Source: Silvimonas terrae (lineage in GTDB: Bacteria > Pseudomonadota > Gammaproteobacteria > Burkholderiales > Chitinibacteraceae). From it: DNA of 64,000 nt. The stretch covers positions 270,118 through 334,117 of the forward strand of contig NZ_JACHHN010000001.1 of the NCBI RefSeq assembly GCF_014202765.1. The letters run 5' to 3'. Position numbers and translations under genes: made by a program. The notes beneath the pieces are model-generated. The model worked only from the letters and a program-made list of their open reading frames with translations. It ran no database searches and was not told the DNA's origin. The first letter of the stretch is position 1; each line of letters opens with the position of its first letter. This document shows positions 1 through 8,052 of this stretch, in pieces.

Positions 1-2802
1 TGCCCCGTCGTTCAGCGGTTCCGCAGCCAGCTGACGGGCACGGCGCAACACAATGGCACATGCTGCGGCCAGTTCCAGCTGGGCCACTGCCAGTTGCATG
101 GCCTCTGGCGTTTGTTCCAGCGCTTCCAGCGCACGCATCAGTTTGAGCATGCCGATCTGGCCCGCAATGCCCTTGGCGCTGTGGGCGTGCCGGCTACGAT
201 CTTGCAAGGTTTCTTCGTCTGCCAGGGTTTGCAGCAGCACGGTAATCCGGTCCAGACCGCGCTGGGCAAAGGGGATGGCCTTTTCCAGCGTGTAACCCAT
301 GGCTGCGGCGGCTTCTTCCAGCGTGGCGGGGAGCTGGGTTTGCAGTGGGGCAGGGTTTTTTTCCATCAAGGCGCGGAGTAACTGGTCGCGGGTAAAAGGT
401 TTGGTGACCCAGCCGTCCACACCGCTGGCGGCGAGGTGTTCGGCATCGGGCGAGTGACCGGCGCTGACCAGCAGATACTGGCCTTTGTAACCCAGTTTGC
501 GCAGGCTTTGCGCCAGACGCACGCCGTTCATGAACGGCATGTGGAAGTCCGCCAGAATGATGTCGATGCGCTCGTTGGCGCGCCAGATGCCCATGGCCTC
601 AATCCCGTCTTCCGCGCTGATGACGTTGGCGCCCGCACGCAGCAGAATATCGCTCAAGAGGTCCCGGTTCAGCGGCTGGTCTTCTGCAATCAGCACCGTG
701 CGGCCGCTCAATACACCTTGCCAATCCTGGTGGCCGGATTCATGGACCGGTTGGGCCGGCGTGACCGGCACATTGACGGTAAAGGTCGCGCCCTGACCTG
801 GCGTGCTGTCCAGTTCAATATGCCCGCCCATCAAGTGAGTGAAGTCCCGGCAGATGGACAAGCCCAGGCCCGCGCCGCCCACCCGGCGGCCCGCTGCGGC
901 CTGTTCAAACGGGGCAAAAATCATTTCGATATCTTTGGTGGCGATACCCGGGCCGGTGTCGATCACCTTGGCCACCAGCCAGTGTCCCTGGCCGGCACGC
1001 GCTTCATGCGCCAGGTGTATGGCGACCTTGCCTTCTTCCGTCAGCTTGATGGCGTTGCCCACCAGGTTGACCAGAATCTGCCGCCACTTGCCGGCATCCA
1101 GCCGGAACCAGCCCTGATCCGGGGCGATGATTTCAAAGGCCACGCCCTTGCGGGCGGCTTGTTCGTGAAACAGACCGTGCAGTTGTCGCACCAGCGCCGC
1201 CATCGACATGGGCGTTTCGTACAGTTTGATGTGGCCGGCTTCCAGCTTGCTCACATCCAGTACATTGCCGATCAGGCTCAACAGATATTCACTGCTATCG
1301 CCAATGTGCGAGAGCCATTGCGCCTGATGCGGGTTCAGGTCGCGCTCGTCTGACAGGCGCTCCACGTAACCCAGAATGGCGGTGAGTGGCGTACGGATTT
1401 CGTGGCTGACATGCGCCAGGAAGGTGGTCTTGGCGTGATTGGCGGTTTCTGCCTGACTGCGCGCGGTTTCCAGTTCTGCGGTGCGCTGCGCCACCAAAGA
1501 TTCCAGCCGCTCAGCCTCGGCAATCAGATGCAGGCGGTAAGCGGATTCTGCGGCCTCTTTGCGGCGGCGCAGTTCGCGCACCCGCAGTGCCATCGCCACG
1601 CTGAACAGCATGATCTCGATGATGATGCCGATAAAGATAAAGCGGTAACTGAACGCGTCATGTTCAATCAGGCCGTAGTCCCGCAAGCCCCAGGTGACGG
1701 TGAGCGAGACCGAATAGGTGGCCCAGGCCGCCAGAAACAGCTTGGCGCCCGGCACGCGATTGCGGATGGCCGCGATACTGGCCGCAATGTAGATCAGAAA
1801 ACCAATGCCGCCGATATTGAGCGCTTCCAGCGCGAACTGTTCGCGGTCGAGCAACGCCGCCACGCTGCTGACGGCGCCAATGGCGACAATACACAGCAGT
1901 GCGCGATCCAGCCAGGGCGAAAACCGCGAGACTTGCAGGTAATGCCGCACAAACTGGGCCGCACAAATAAAGTAGATACCGCTACAAAAGAACAGCAATT
2001 TGAAACTGAAATAGCCGTGCCACAGCAACAAGGGCCAGACCCCGGTGGCGCTGTGGAACGATATCGTCAGCATCACGAGGTTGAGCCCGTAATACAGGAA
2101 CGCTTTGTCCCGCGTCGCGGCAAAGCCGGTGATAGCGCCAAACGCCACCAGCAGCATGATGCCGATCATGCCCCCCAGGAGGAACATCTCGTGATTGTTG
2201 GCGCGGAAAAACGGTTGCTCGCCCCACAAACGCAAATCCGAATAAATGGGACCGGCGATATCGTCGTGGCCGTTGAACACCACCTGCAGCATGACTTCTT
2301 TGCTCTGGAAACCAGCCAGTGGCTCGCGGAACACCGGGCGGATGGTGGAGAGCGGGCGGTTTTCTTCTCCCTGGCTGTTTCTGAATGCCTGTAGCTGCCA
2401 CGGCCCGTTGCTGCCCAGCGGGCGCGTATACAAGGTGACACTACCAATCAGGCCATCGGTATATTCGATCAGGCTATAGATGGTTTGCGGGCTATCGTTA
2501 TGCACCACAAAACGGAACCACCAGGCGTCGCGGCTATAGCCTCGTGAGCGCATCAGGCCATGGGGAGAATGAAATTTTCCGGTACTGGCAGCTTTGTCAG
2601 CTTCATCGATGCTGGCGGAGCGCGTAGGGTCTCGCCAGATTTTCAGCTCGCCATCCAGTTCAACCCCGTTGGTGGCCGCATCGACATTCATCGCGCCGGC
2701 TGGCGCAGCGCCCAAAGCAAAGACAAGCAGGCAGAGCATCTGCAATAGCAGATACGCGGCGATGCGGCTTGTCCCGGCGCCGCGTGCTGGCCTTGTGCTC
2801 AT
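1..2802 (-). CDS. Hybrid sensor histidine kinase, 7TM-DISM type, with receiver and Hpt domains (3'-truncated by window edge)
   Basis: The frame stays open from an ATG at 2802 to position 1 (934 codons), so the C-terminus lies outside the window. In order I see a signal-peptide-like N-terminus, a periplasmic 7TMR-DISMED2-like domain, a hydrophobic 7TM-DISM block (about 2400-1620), a HisKA H-box reading AHVSHEIRTP (about 1410), an HATPase domain with DTGPGIA and GLGLS boxes, a receiver domain with phospho-acceptor in ILADFHMP (about 550), and the start of an Hpt domain with the motif AHSAKGIAGQIGM (about 170). It should sense a periplasmic ligand and run an internal His-Asp-His phosphorelay at the inner membrane. 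DISM sensors often bind carbohydrates, but the ligand here is unknown. The start was chosen because it gives a clean signal sequence. The divergent neighbour is an oxygenase-like gene; no cognate response regulator is visible. Confidence 0.9.
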   Translation of the reverse strand, partial: MSTRPARGAGTSRIAAYLLLQMLCLLVFALGAAPAGAMNVDAATNGVELDGELKIWRDPTRSASIDEADKAASTGKFHSPHGLMRSRGYSRDAWWFRFVVHNDSPQTIYSLIEYTDGLIGSVTLYTRPLGSNGPWQLQAFRNSQGEENRPLSTIRPVFREPLAGFQSKEVMLQVVFNGHDDIAGPIYSDLRLWGEQPFFRANNHEMFLLGGMIGIMLLVAFGAITGFAATRDKAFLYYGLNLVMLTISFHSATGVWPLLLWHGYFSFKLLFFCSGIYFICAAQFVRHYLQVSRFSPWLDRALLCIVAIGAVSSVAALLDREQFALEALNIGGIGFLIYIAASIAAIRNRVPGAKLFLAAWATYSVSLTVTWGLRDYGLIEHDAFSYRFIFIGIIIEIMLFSVAMALRVRELRRRKEAAESAYRLHLIAEAERLESLVAQRTAELETARSQAETANHAKTTFLAHVSHEIRTPLTAILGYVERLSDERDLNPHQAQWLSHIGDSSEYLLSLIGNVLDVSKLEAGHIKLYETPMSMAALVRQLHGLFHEQAARKGVAFEIIAPDQGWFRLDAGKWRQILVNLVGNAIKLTEEGKVAIHLAHEARAGQGHWLVAKVIDTGPGIATKDIEMIFAPFEQAAAGRRVGGAGLGLSICRDFTHLMGGHIELDSTPGQGATFTVNVPVTPAQPVHESGHQDWQGVLSGRTVLIAEDQPLNRDLLSDILLRAGANVISAEDGIEAMGIWRANERIDIILADFHMPFMNGVRLAQSLRKLGYKGQYLLVSAGHSPDAEHLAASGVDGWVTKPFTRDQLLRALMEKNPAPLQTQLPATLEEAAAAMGYTLEKAIPFAQRGLDRITVLLQTLADEETLQDRSRHAHSAKGIAGQIGMLKLMRALEALEQTPEAMQLAVAQLELAAACAIVLRRARQLAAEPLNDGA

Positions 2803-3091
2803 TTTGTTTGAATGTCCCGCTGTCCGGCGCTTTGTCAGTGTGACTGACTGCTGATGATGTAAGACTGGGTCTGGATATGACTTTGGCATTTATAGCAGCC
2901 CGTCGCGCAGTATCACGCCAAACGACGCATTTGTCGCCAGCGCGCGCGCGTTCGTCCTGAAAGTGATGCGAAAGCACCCGTTTTTGTCTCTTTTGTTGCC
3001 AGGTTACATCGCATAACCATGTCGCTGCTGTTATTTTTTTACAGTGGAACTATGATCTGGCGCTTTAAAAGCCCGTCAGGATTGGATCGTC

Positions 3092-4255
3092 ATGCAAGTC
3101 TGGAGTAACCCTCTGCTGGATGAATTCAAGCGTACTGCCGACCCCTTGGCGGACGATTGTATCCGGCATCTGATTGCCCACGGCGATGTTGCTTCTGCCA
3201 ACGCCGTACTGGCCCGGCTGGACACGGACCAACCCTGGCCGGCCGACACGCCCGCGCCGCTGGTGGCTTATCTGGATGCCACCTGCACCTTGCCGCCGGA
3301 TGTCGATATGGCCCGCATCCATCGCGCCCAGCAGTTTTTTACCCGTTTCGGATTGCAGTTTGGCGTCAGCCTGATGTGCCGCTCGCTGCCGGTGCTCTAC
3401 GCCGGCAAGCAGGGTGGGGCACAAGTGCTGGCCGCCACCGGCCAGTTGACCAACCGTTTTGAACGCCGTGCCTCCGAAACACTGCGCTTTATTCTGAATA
3501 GTGCCGAGCCGGGTGGTCTGGATGCCGGCGGCAAAGGGTTGCTGACCATCCGCAAAGTACGGCTGATGCACGCCGCTATCCGCCATTTCGCCCTTGCCAC
3601 CCGCGGCTGGCCGCAAACCGCCTGGCCCGAGCAATGGGGCATGCCGATCAACCAGGAAGAACTGGCCGGCACCATGCTGGCGTTCTCTACCGTGGCGGTA
3701 GAAGGCCTGCGCACCCTGGGTGTGGACGTGAGCAAAGACGATGAAGAAGACCAGTTGTACCTGTGGAAAACCATCGGCACGGTGCTGGGCATTATCCCCA
3801 ACGCCATGCCCGACGACGTCCCCAGCGCCCGCGAATTCTGGAAAGCGCTGGAACGCCGCAACTTTGGCCCGTCCCCCGCAGGCGCCAAGCTAGCCCAGGC
3901 GCACGTGCAGTTTTTGCAATCCCAATTACCAGAAATCGCCCACGGCCTTGTGCCAGACCTGATGGCCGTGCTGCTGGGCCGTCAATCTGCTGGATACCTG
4001 GGACTGCAAGAATCCCACTGGTGGAGCTGGGCGATTGACCTGATGCGCTGGGTGTTCCGCATCAAACGCAAACTGGCAAATAGCTCCCACACCGCCCAAA
4101 GCTTTGTTGAAGCCTACAGCCAGGTGTTGATGGAAGGACTGCAAAAACACTGGGCCAGCGCAGACCCTGGGACGCCGTTCCGCATTCCGGATACCCCGCT
4201 GCACCCGGTAACCCGCCCCGCACCGGCCCAAGTGCATGTGGAAATACAGCCGTAA
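3092..4255 (+). CDS. MpaB/rubber-oxygenase-like family protein (DUF2236)
   Basis: This 387-residue, mostly helical protein has the signature of the DUF2236 group: the stretch RAQQFFTRFGLQFGVSLMCR, then KVRLMHAAIRHF with a likely haem-ligand histidine, then WGMPINQEELAGTMLAFS. The family includes the fungal oxygenase MpaB, which cleaves a farnesyl side chain, and is distantly related to latex-clearing proteins, but most bacterial members are uncharacterised. There is no signal peptide or obvious transmembrane anchor. The ATG at 3092 follows an AGGA about ten bases upstream. It is divergent from the sensor kinase and 656 bases upstream of a terpene-cyclase-like gene, separated by a repeat element, so co-transcription is doubtful. 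The family assignment is fairly secure; the substrate is unknown. Confidence 0.75.
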   Translation: MQVWSNPLLDEFKRTADPLADDCIRHLIAHGDVASANAVLARLDTDQPWPADTPAPLVAYLDATCTLPPDVDMARIHRAQQFFTRFGLQFGVSLMCRSLPVLYAGKQGGAQVLAATGQLTNRFERRASETLRFILNSAEPGGLDAGGKGLLTIRKVRLMHAAIRHFALATRGWPQTAWPEQWGMPINQEELAGTMLAFSTVAVEGLRTLGVDVSKDDEEDQLYLWKTIGTVLGIIPNAMPDDVPSAREFWKALERRNFGPSPAGAKLAQAHVQFLQSQLPEIAHGLVPDLMAVLLGRQSAGYLGLQESHWWSWAIDLMRWVFRIKRKLANSSHTAQSFVEAYSQVLMEGLQKHWASADPGTPFRIPDTPLHPVTRPAPAQVHVEIQP

Positions 4256-4293
4256 AACAGGATGAAACAAGCCCGGCGTATAACCGCCAGGCT

Positions 4294-4760
4294 TTGATGT
4301 TGATGTTGATGTTGATGTTGGGGTTGGGGTTGGGGGTGCTTTTGATTTTCCCTCCCCGTTAAAGCCCAGCGCCGAGGGCGTGGAGGGAGACTTTGGGCTC
4401 CCGACCAACCGAGGGCAGCCCGGAGGGCCGCCACCCCGCTGCAACTGTCATCTGCTATGCCGGCATCTTTGTGGGGGTACCCACCAAGGGGCAGGCTGGG
4501 GTCGCCTTTCTTTGCCTGCTTTCTTTGGGGCCGCCGAGGTGGCGAAGCAAGTTGCACGATAAATGTGTACTGCAAATCAGGGTGCTCCGGCCACCGCCGG
4601 TATCAAAAACAACCGCGCCGTCAGGCGCTAACAGCGGTTCAAGGTTTTAAGCCTGCAGTTGGTGGATTGTCGCTACCGCTCCGAATCCACCCTACGGTGG
4701 ATCGCAAAGGGCCACCTGCGGTGGCCGTACTGGATTCGCGCTTCCGCAGGAATGACGAAC
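4294..4760 (+). repeat. Dispersed intergenic mosaic repeat, copy 1 (hexamer array, GC-rich core, 31-nt hairpin, REP end)
   Basis: This fills most of the 656-base gap between two genes. It starts with a hexanucleotide array (TTGATG four times, then TTGGGG), continues with a core that includes AAAGCCCAGCGCCGA and GGGCAGCCCGGAGGGCCGC, a block CGCCTTTCTTTG...GGGGCCGCCGAGGTGGCGA, then CTCCGGCCACCGCCGGTATC. It ends with a 31-nt hairpin (4661-4691, arms GGTGGATT/AATCCACC) and a REP-like end GGATTCGCGC...GGAATGACGA. The same blocks in the same order occur at 43904-44301 and, inverted and rearranged, at 50341-50729. No coding potential is convincing; in some frames the hexamers translate as dipeptide runs. 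From 4761 to 4911 I see nothing specific. Confidence 0.85.
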
Positions 4761-4911
4761 CAGGGAGCGCGCCGCCTGCAGTTGCCGACTGCCGCATCAA
4801 GCAGCGCCTGCCGCAAGAAAAGATGTTCTAACGAAAGACCGCCTGGCAACAGGCATCGCGCCATCAGGCGCGCGTATGACCACTAATAAAATACACATCA
4901 CGGAGCGCATC

Positions 4912-5637
4912 ATGATTGCCATCGCCAGCGGCGCAAACGACCCGTCCGCCCTGTTCAACACCGTCAGTATCGACGGCAGTATCTACACCATGCCGCAACT
5001 GGCCGTTTTCGCGGCTGGTTGTTTGCTGTGGGTTGTGGCCTACGCCTATGTGTTACTGCAGGCCCACCGCAACCGCGTGGTGGAAATGGCCGTACTGGCC
5101 GCCGCCAGTAACCTGGCGTGGGAGTTTGTCTGGGGTGTGCCGCTGCATACCGATATGGGCGTGTTCCTGGTGTGGACGTATCGGGCCTGGCTGGTGTTTG
5201 ACCTGTTTATCTTTCATCAGGTGCTCAAACTGGGTCGTGAGCAATTCACCTCAGACTTTTTCAAGCGCCATTACAACGCCGTGGTCTGCGCGACCGTGGT
5301 GTTCTTCATTGCCGTGTACTGGGGCATGACGCTTTCTGGCATCGATTCGCCCATTGGTGCGCGCTCGGCTTATGTCTGCCAGTTCATTATCAGCGTGCTT
5401 TGCCTGATTTTGCTGGTGCAGCAACCCTCCACGGTCGGATATGCCTGGACCATTACCTGGTTGCGTAGTCTGGGTACCTTGCTGGTGTCGGTCTTCATGG
5501 TCATGCATTACCCCAAAGACGTCTTCCTGCTGGTGTTGTGCGCGGGTGCGACCCTGCTGGATGCGTTTTATTGCGTGTATTTCTTGCGTCTGCGCGCCAG
5601 CAAAACGGCAGCAGCACCCCTGCAAGCGGTAGCCTGA
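4912..5637 (+). CDS. Seven-helix membrane protein resembling Pyr4/PaxB-type transmembrane terpene cyclases
   Basis: From the ATG at 4912 (ACGGAG six bases upstream) this is 241 residues with about seven hydrophobic helices (near 29-50, 57-75, 83-103, 122-140, 153-170, 182-200, 203-225). Fungal Pyr4-like cyclases are about 240 residues with seven helices and need two acidic residues, Glu63 and Asp218 in Pyr4. Here NLAWEFVWG places Glu71 at the end of helix 2, RAWLVFDL resembles the conserved helix-3 segment, and LLDAFYCVYF places Asp217 in the last helix. An in-frame upstream ATG at 4876 lacks a good ribosome binding site. Family members cyclise epoxidised meroterpenoids, and some bacterial ones act on sesquiterpene-indoles. 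No prenyltransferase or epoxidase is in the window, so the substrate is unknown. It could instead be an uncharacterised membrane family sharing this fold. Confidence 0.65.
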   Translation: MIAIASGANDPSALFNTVSIDGSIYTMPQLAVFAAGCLLWVVAYAYVLLQAHRNRVVEMAVLAAASNLAWEFVWGVPLHTDMGVFLVWTYRAWLVFDLFIFHQVLKLGREQFTSDFFKRHYNAVVCATVVFFIAVYWGMTLSGIDSPIGARSAYVCQFIISVLCLILLVQQPSTVGYAWTITWLRSLGTLLVSVFMVMHYPKDVFLLVLCAGATLLDAFYCVYFLRLRASKTAAAPLQAVA

Positions 5638-5699
5638 GTTTTTGGGAACCAGGCCAAGTCAGGTATCCTGCGTCTTTGATTGATTTGCCTCAGGTTCCT

Positions 5700-6758
5700 A
5701 TGCGTCACGCACTGCTGTTTTATTGCCGGGCCGGTTTCGAAAATGACTGCCGTCAGGAGTGGGAAGCCCGCTCCGGTCAAACCGGCGGTTGGGAAACCGC
5801 GCCTGGCTTTGCCTTGTTCAAGCCAGGTAAGGGCGGCGAGGCTGACCCGAACCCGCCCGCCGCCAAAGAATTGATCTTTGCCCGGCAGATGCTCTATGTG
5901 CTGGCCGATGTTCAATTGGGCGACAAAGACCGTCTTACCCCGATTGTGGATGCGCTCAAGGCGGGCAAGACGCCGGCGTTCAATGACGTCTGGCTGGAGC
6001 ATCCAGATTCGGACGAAGGCAAACCGCTCTCCGGTTTTTGCCGCCGTTTTGGCGATATTGCCCGCAAGGCGCTGCAAGAAAACAATCTGATTGACGAGAG
6101 CGCGCGCTACCGGCTGCATCTGTTTTTCCCATCCATGAACCGGGTGCTGATCTGCTCGGTCGACCCTAACCTGGCGGCCAGTGACTGGCCCATGGGTATT
6201 CCGCGTGTGCGCATGCCGGCCGAAGCACCCAGCCGCTCTACCCTGAAACTGGCTGAAGCCTTCATGACCCTGGTGCCGGATGCCGAAAGCCTGCTCAAGC
6301 CCGGTATGACCGGTGTCGATCTGGGCGCTGCGCCGGGCGGCTGGACTTACCAGTTGGTCACGCGCGGCATCAAGGTATACGCCATTGATAACGGCCCCAT
6401 GAAGGGCGATATGGCCATCCACCCCAACGTCAAACACATGCGCACCGACGGCTTCAAGTTCCGCCCGCAAAACCCGGTGGACTGGCTGGTGTGTGACATG
6501 ATTGAACAACCTGCCCGGGTGGCGCAGTTGATCGCGCAATGGCTGGCGCATGGTCAGGCGCGCATGGCGGTGTTCAATCTGAAGCTGCCCATGAAGAAGC
6601 GCTGGACCGAGGTGGAGCGTTGTTTTGACTTGATTGACCAGATTCTGGGCGCTGCCGATATCCGCTACACGCTCACGGCCAAACACCTGTACCACGATCG
6701 GGAAGAAATCACCTGTTTTCTGGCCCGCCAAAAAGCGGGTAACAAGCGCGGCAGATAA
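5700..6758 (+). CDS. rlmM: 23S rRNA 2'-O-ribose methyltransferase RlmM (C2498)
   Basis: This 352-residue protein begins MRHALLFYCRAGFENDC, like the N-terminal domain of E. coli RlmM. It carries a SAM-binding Rossmann motif (GVDLGAAPGGWTYQLV) and the catalytic-region phrase NLKLPMKKRW. The enzyme uses S-adenosylmethionine to methylate the 2'-O of C2498 in 23S rRNA before large-subunit assembly is complete. The frame is open further upstream into the preceding gene, but homology and the AGG just upstream favour the ATG at 5700. It starts 62 bases after the terpene-cyclase-like gene on the same strand, so read-through is possible. No terminator is obvious before mscL. Confidence 0.95.
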   Translation: MRHALLFYCRAGFENDCRQEWEARSGQTGGWETAPGFALFKPGKGGEADPNPPAAKELIFARQMLYVLADVQLGDKDRLTPIVDALKAGKTPAFNDVWLEHPDSDEGKPLSGFCRRFGDIARKALQENNLIDESARYRLHLFFPSMNRVLICSVDPNLAASDWPMGIPRVRMPAEAPSRSTLKLAEAFMTLVPDAESLLKPGMTGVDLGAAPGGWTYQLVTRGIKVYAIDNGPMKGDMAIHPNVKHMRTDGFKFRPQNPVDWLVCDMIEQPARVAQLIAQWLAHGQARMAVFNLKLPMKKRWTEVERCFDLIDQILGAADIRYTLTAKHLYHDREEITCFLARQKAGNKRGR

Positions 6759-6841
6759 TACGGGGCGACATTGACAGCCCGTCAGCATCCTGGCAGGCTT
6801 TGTGCCATATTCATTGCACGTTCATTTGAGGGTAAGCGCAT

Positions 6842-7279
6842 ATGTTGAAAGAATTCAAAGAATTTGCCATGCGCGGTAATGTGGTTGATCTGGCCGTGGG
6901 TGTGATCATTGGCGCGGCCTTTGGCAAGATTGTGGATTCGCTGGTCAAAGACATCATCATGCCGCCGATTGGCCTGATTCTGGGCAAGGTTGACTTCACC
7001 AATCTGTATGTCTTGCTGCGCGAAAGTGACAAAACCCCCGGCCCCTACGCCACGCTGGAAGCCGCACAGAAAGCCGGTGCAGTGACACTTAATTACGGCA
7101 ATTTCATCAACATTGCCATCAGCTTTGTGATCGTGGCATTTGCGGTGTTCTTGCTGGTCAAAGGCTTGAACAGCATGAAGCGCGCAGAAGAAGCCGCGCC
7201 GGCGGCACCGGCAGCGACACCGGAAGACGTGCAACTGCTGCGCGAGATTCGGGATTTGCTGCAACAGCAAAAACACTGA
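6842..7279 (+). CDS. mscL: Large-conductance mechanosensitive channel MscL
   Basis: This 145-residue inner-membrane protein matches MscL throughout. The N-terminal amphipathic segment [20 protein letters not shown] is followed by the pore helix ([20 protein letters not shown]), a periplasmic loop, a second helix ([21 protein letters not shown]) and a charged C-terminal bundle [14 protein letters not shown]. MscL opens under membrane tension during hypo-osmotic shock and releases solutes. It is slightly longer than the E. coli protein (136 residues) because of an Ala/Pro-rich linker before the C-terminal helix. A strong intrinsic terminator follows directly. Confidence 0.97.
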   Translation: MLKEFKEFAMRGNVVDLAVGVIIGAAFGKIVDSLVKDIIMPPIGLILGKVDFTNLYVLLRESDKTPGPYATLEAAQKAGAVTLNYGNFINIAISFVIVAFAVFLLVKGLNSMKRAEEAAPAAPAATPEDVQLLREIRDLLQQQKH

Positions 7280-7300
7280 GCTGCGGATGCGTGACAAAAC

Positions 7301-7330
7301 AAAAAACCGGCATAACGCCGGTTTTTTGTT
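7301..7330 (+). terminator. Intrinsic terminator of mscL
   Basis: The inverted repeat AAAAAACCGGC / GCCGGTTTTTT with a five-base loop is followed by a T-rich run, 22 bases after the mscL stop. The symmetric A and T tracts could also stop minus-strand transcription. Confidence 0.9.
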
Positions 7331-7415
7331 TTGGGGCGGATAGAGTGACGAGGCTGGCGTTGCGCGGTGGGTCTTGAGTCAGAACCAGAACGTGGGTGCG
7401 TGCGTCCCGTTTACT

Positions 7416-7551
7416 CGTCATTCCGGCGAAAGCCGGAATCCAGGTGTAAACGTTTGTGCCGCAGGCACTGAGTTGGAGTGCCGGTGAGAGCCCACCTGCG
7501 GCGGGCGTCCCTCGGCGGTCCCCTGGATTCCGGCTCAAGGCCGGAATGACG
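7416..7551 (+). repeat. REP-bounded ~135-bp dispersed element, copy 1
   Basis: The element is bounded by CGTCATTCCGGCGAAAGCCG and the inverted TTCCGGCTCAAGGCCGGAAT. Inside is the conserved order CCAGGTGTAA, then GTGTGCCG-like sequence, AGGCACTGA, and GCCCACCTGC-GGCGGGC just before the right end. The same layout occurs at 12076-12210 (same orientation) and 56249-56383 (inverted). It occupies the mscL to MazG-like gap, which otherwise holds only the terminator and a heptamer repeat. No ORF inside looks real. Confidence 0.85.
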
Positions 7552-7595
7552 ATATTGATGGTGTGCAGAAAGGGTTAACTGGCCACACCATCTGC

Positions 7596-7630
7596 CACAC
7601 CTCACACCTCACACCTCACACCTCACACCT
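7596..7630 (+). repeat. Heptanucleotide tandem repeat (CACACCT)5 at the 3' end of the MazG-like gene
   Basis: Five head-to-tail CACACCT units run directly into the stop codon of the minus-strand MazG-like gene (7623-7625). The last unit supplies the final two codons and the stop, so unit number can change without altering the protein. Confidence 0.9.
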
Positions 7631-7940
7631 TCGGTGGATGCTTGATGGCGTTCAGCTTCATCTTGCGCAGTATCGCCGCTTCAATATCCACATTCATCAC
7701 GTCCGCCAGTTGCAGCATATACAGCAGCACGTCGGCCATTTCCTGCTCGACCAGATCGCGTTTGGCGTCGACTTGCGCCAGCGCCACAGACTCTTCCGGC
7801 GTCAGCCACTGAAAGTGCTCCACCAGCTCGGCCATTTCCACTGACATGGCCATGACCAGGTTCTTGGGGGTGTGATAACGGGCCCAGTCACGCGCGGCGA
7901 CAAAGTCTCTGAGCTGCTGCTGCAGGGCGGGTAAATCCAT
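7623..7940 (-). CDS. MazG-like nucleotide pyrophosphohydrolase
   Basis: This small all-helical enzyme of 105 residues is of the MazG/RS21-C6 (dCTP pyrophosphatase-like) group. It hydrolyses (d)NTPs to monophosphate and pyrophosphate with Mg2+ and is usually a house-cleaning enzyme. The metal-binding pattern is visible as MAMSVEMAELVEHFQW, with the ExxE pair, followed by DLVEQEMADVLLYMLQLADV with the ExxxD pair. The ATG at 7940 has AGGA about eight bases upstream. The frame continues further upstream, but that extension would overlap the ribA leader and has no family similarity. It is divergent from ribA across 112 bases. Confidence 0.85.
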   Translation of the reverse strand: MDLPALQQQLRDFVAARDWARYHTPKNLVMAMSVEMAELVEHFQWLTPEESVALAQVDAKRDLVEQEMADVLLYMLQLADVMNVDIEAAILRKMKLNAIKHPPKV

Positions 7941-8052
7941 ATAACGAATCCTGATTTGAGGCGGCTTGTTGCCGGTTGGTATTGAATATCCGGATGATGG
8001 CTCCATCATGATATGTGATTTCAATACAGACTCTGCTTGCGGAATATCCCCC

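Noticed and set aside
3926-4575. Minus-strand frames with Pro-Thr and Ser-Thr dipeptide runs
   Set aside because: The runs come from the TTGATG/TTGGGG hexamer array; copy 2 of the element has different hexamers and no equivalent protein.
5568-6788. Long open frame on the minus strand opposite rlmM
   Set aside because: It mirrors the codon structure of rlmM, has no RBS or recognisable motif, and its translation is rich in His, Gln and Arg, as antisense shadows of GC-rich genes are.
7941-8052. Possible FMN riboswitch upstream of ribA
   Set aside because: The 112-base gap is too short and lacks the conserved RFN-element helices and motifs.
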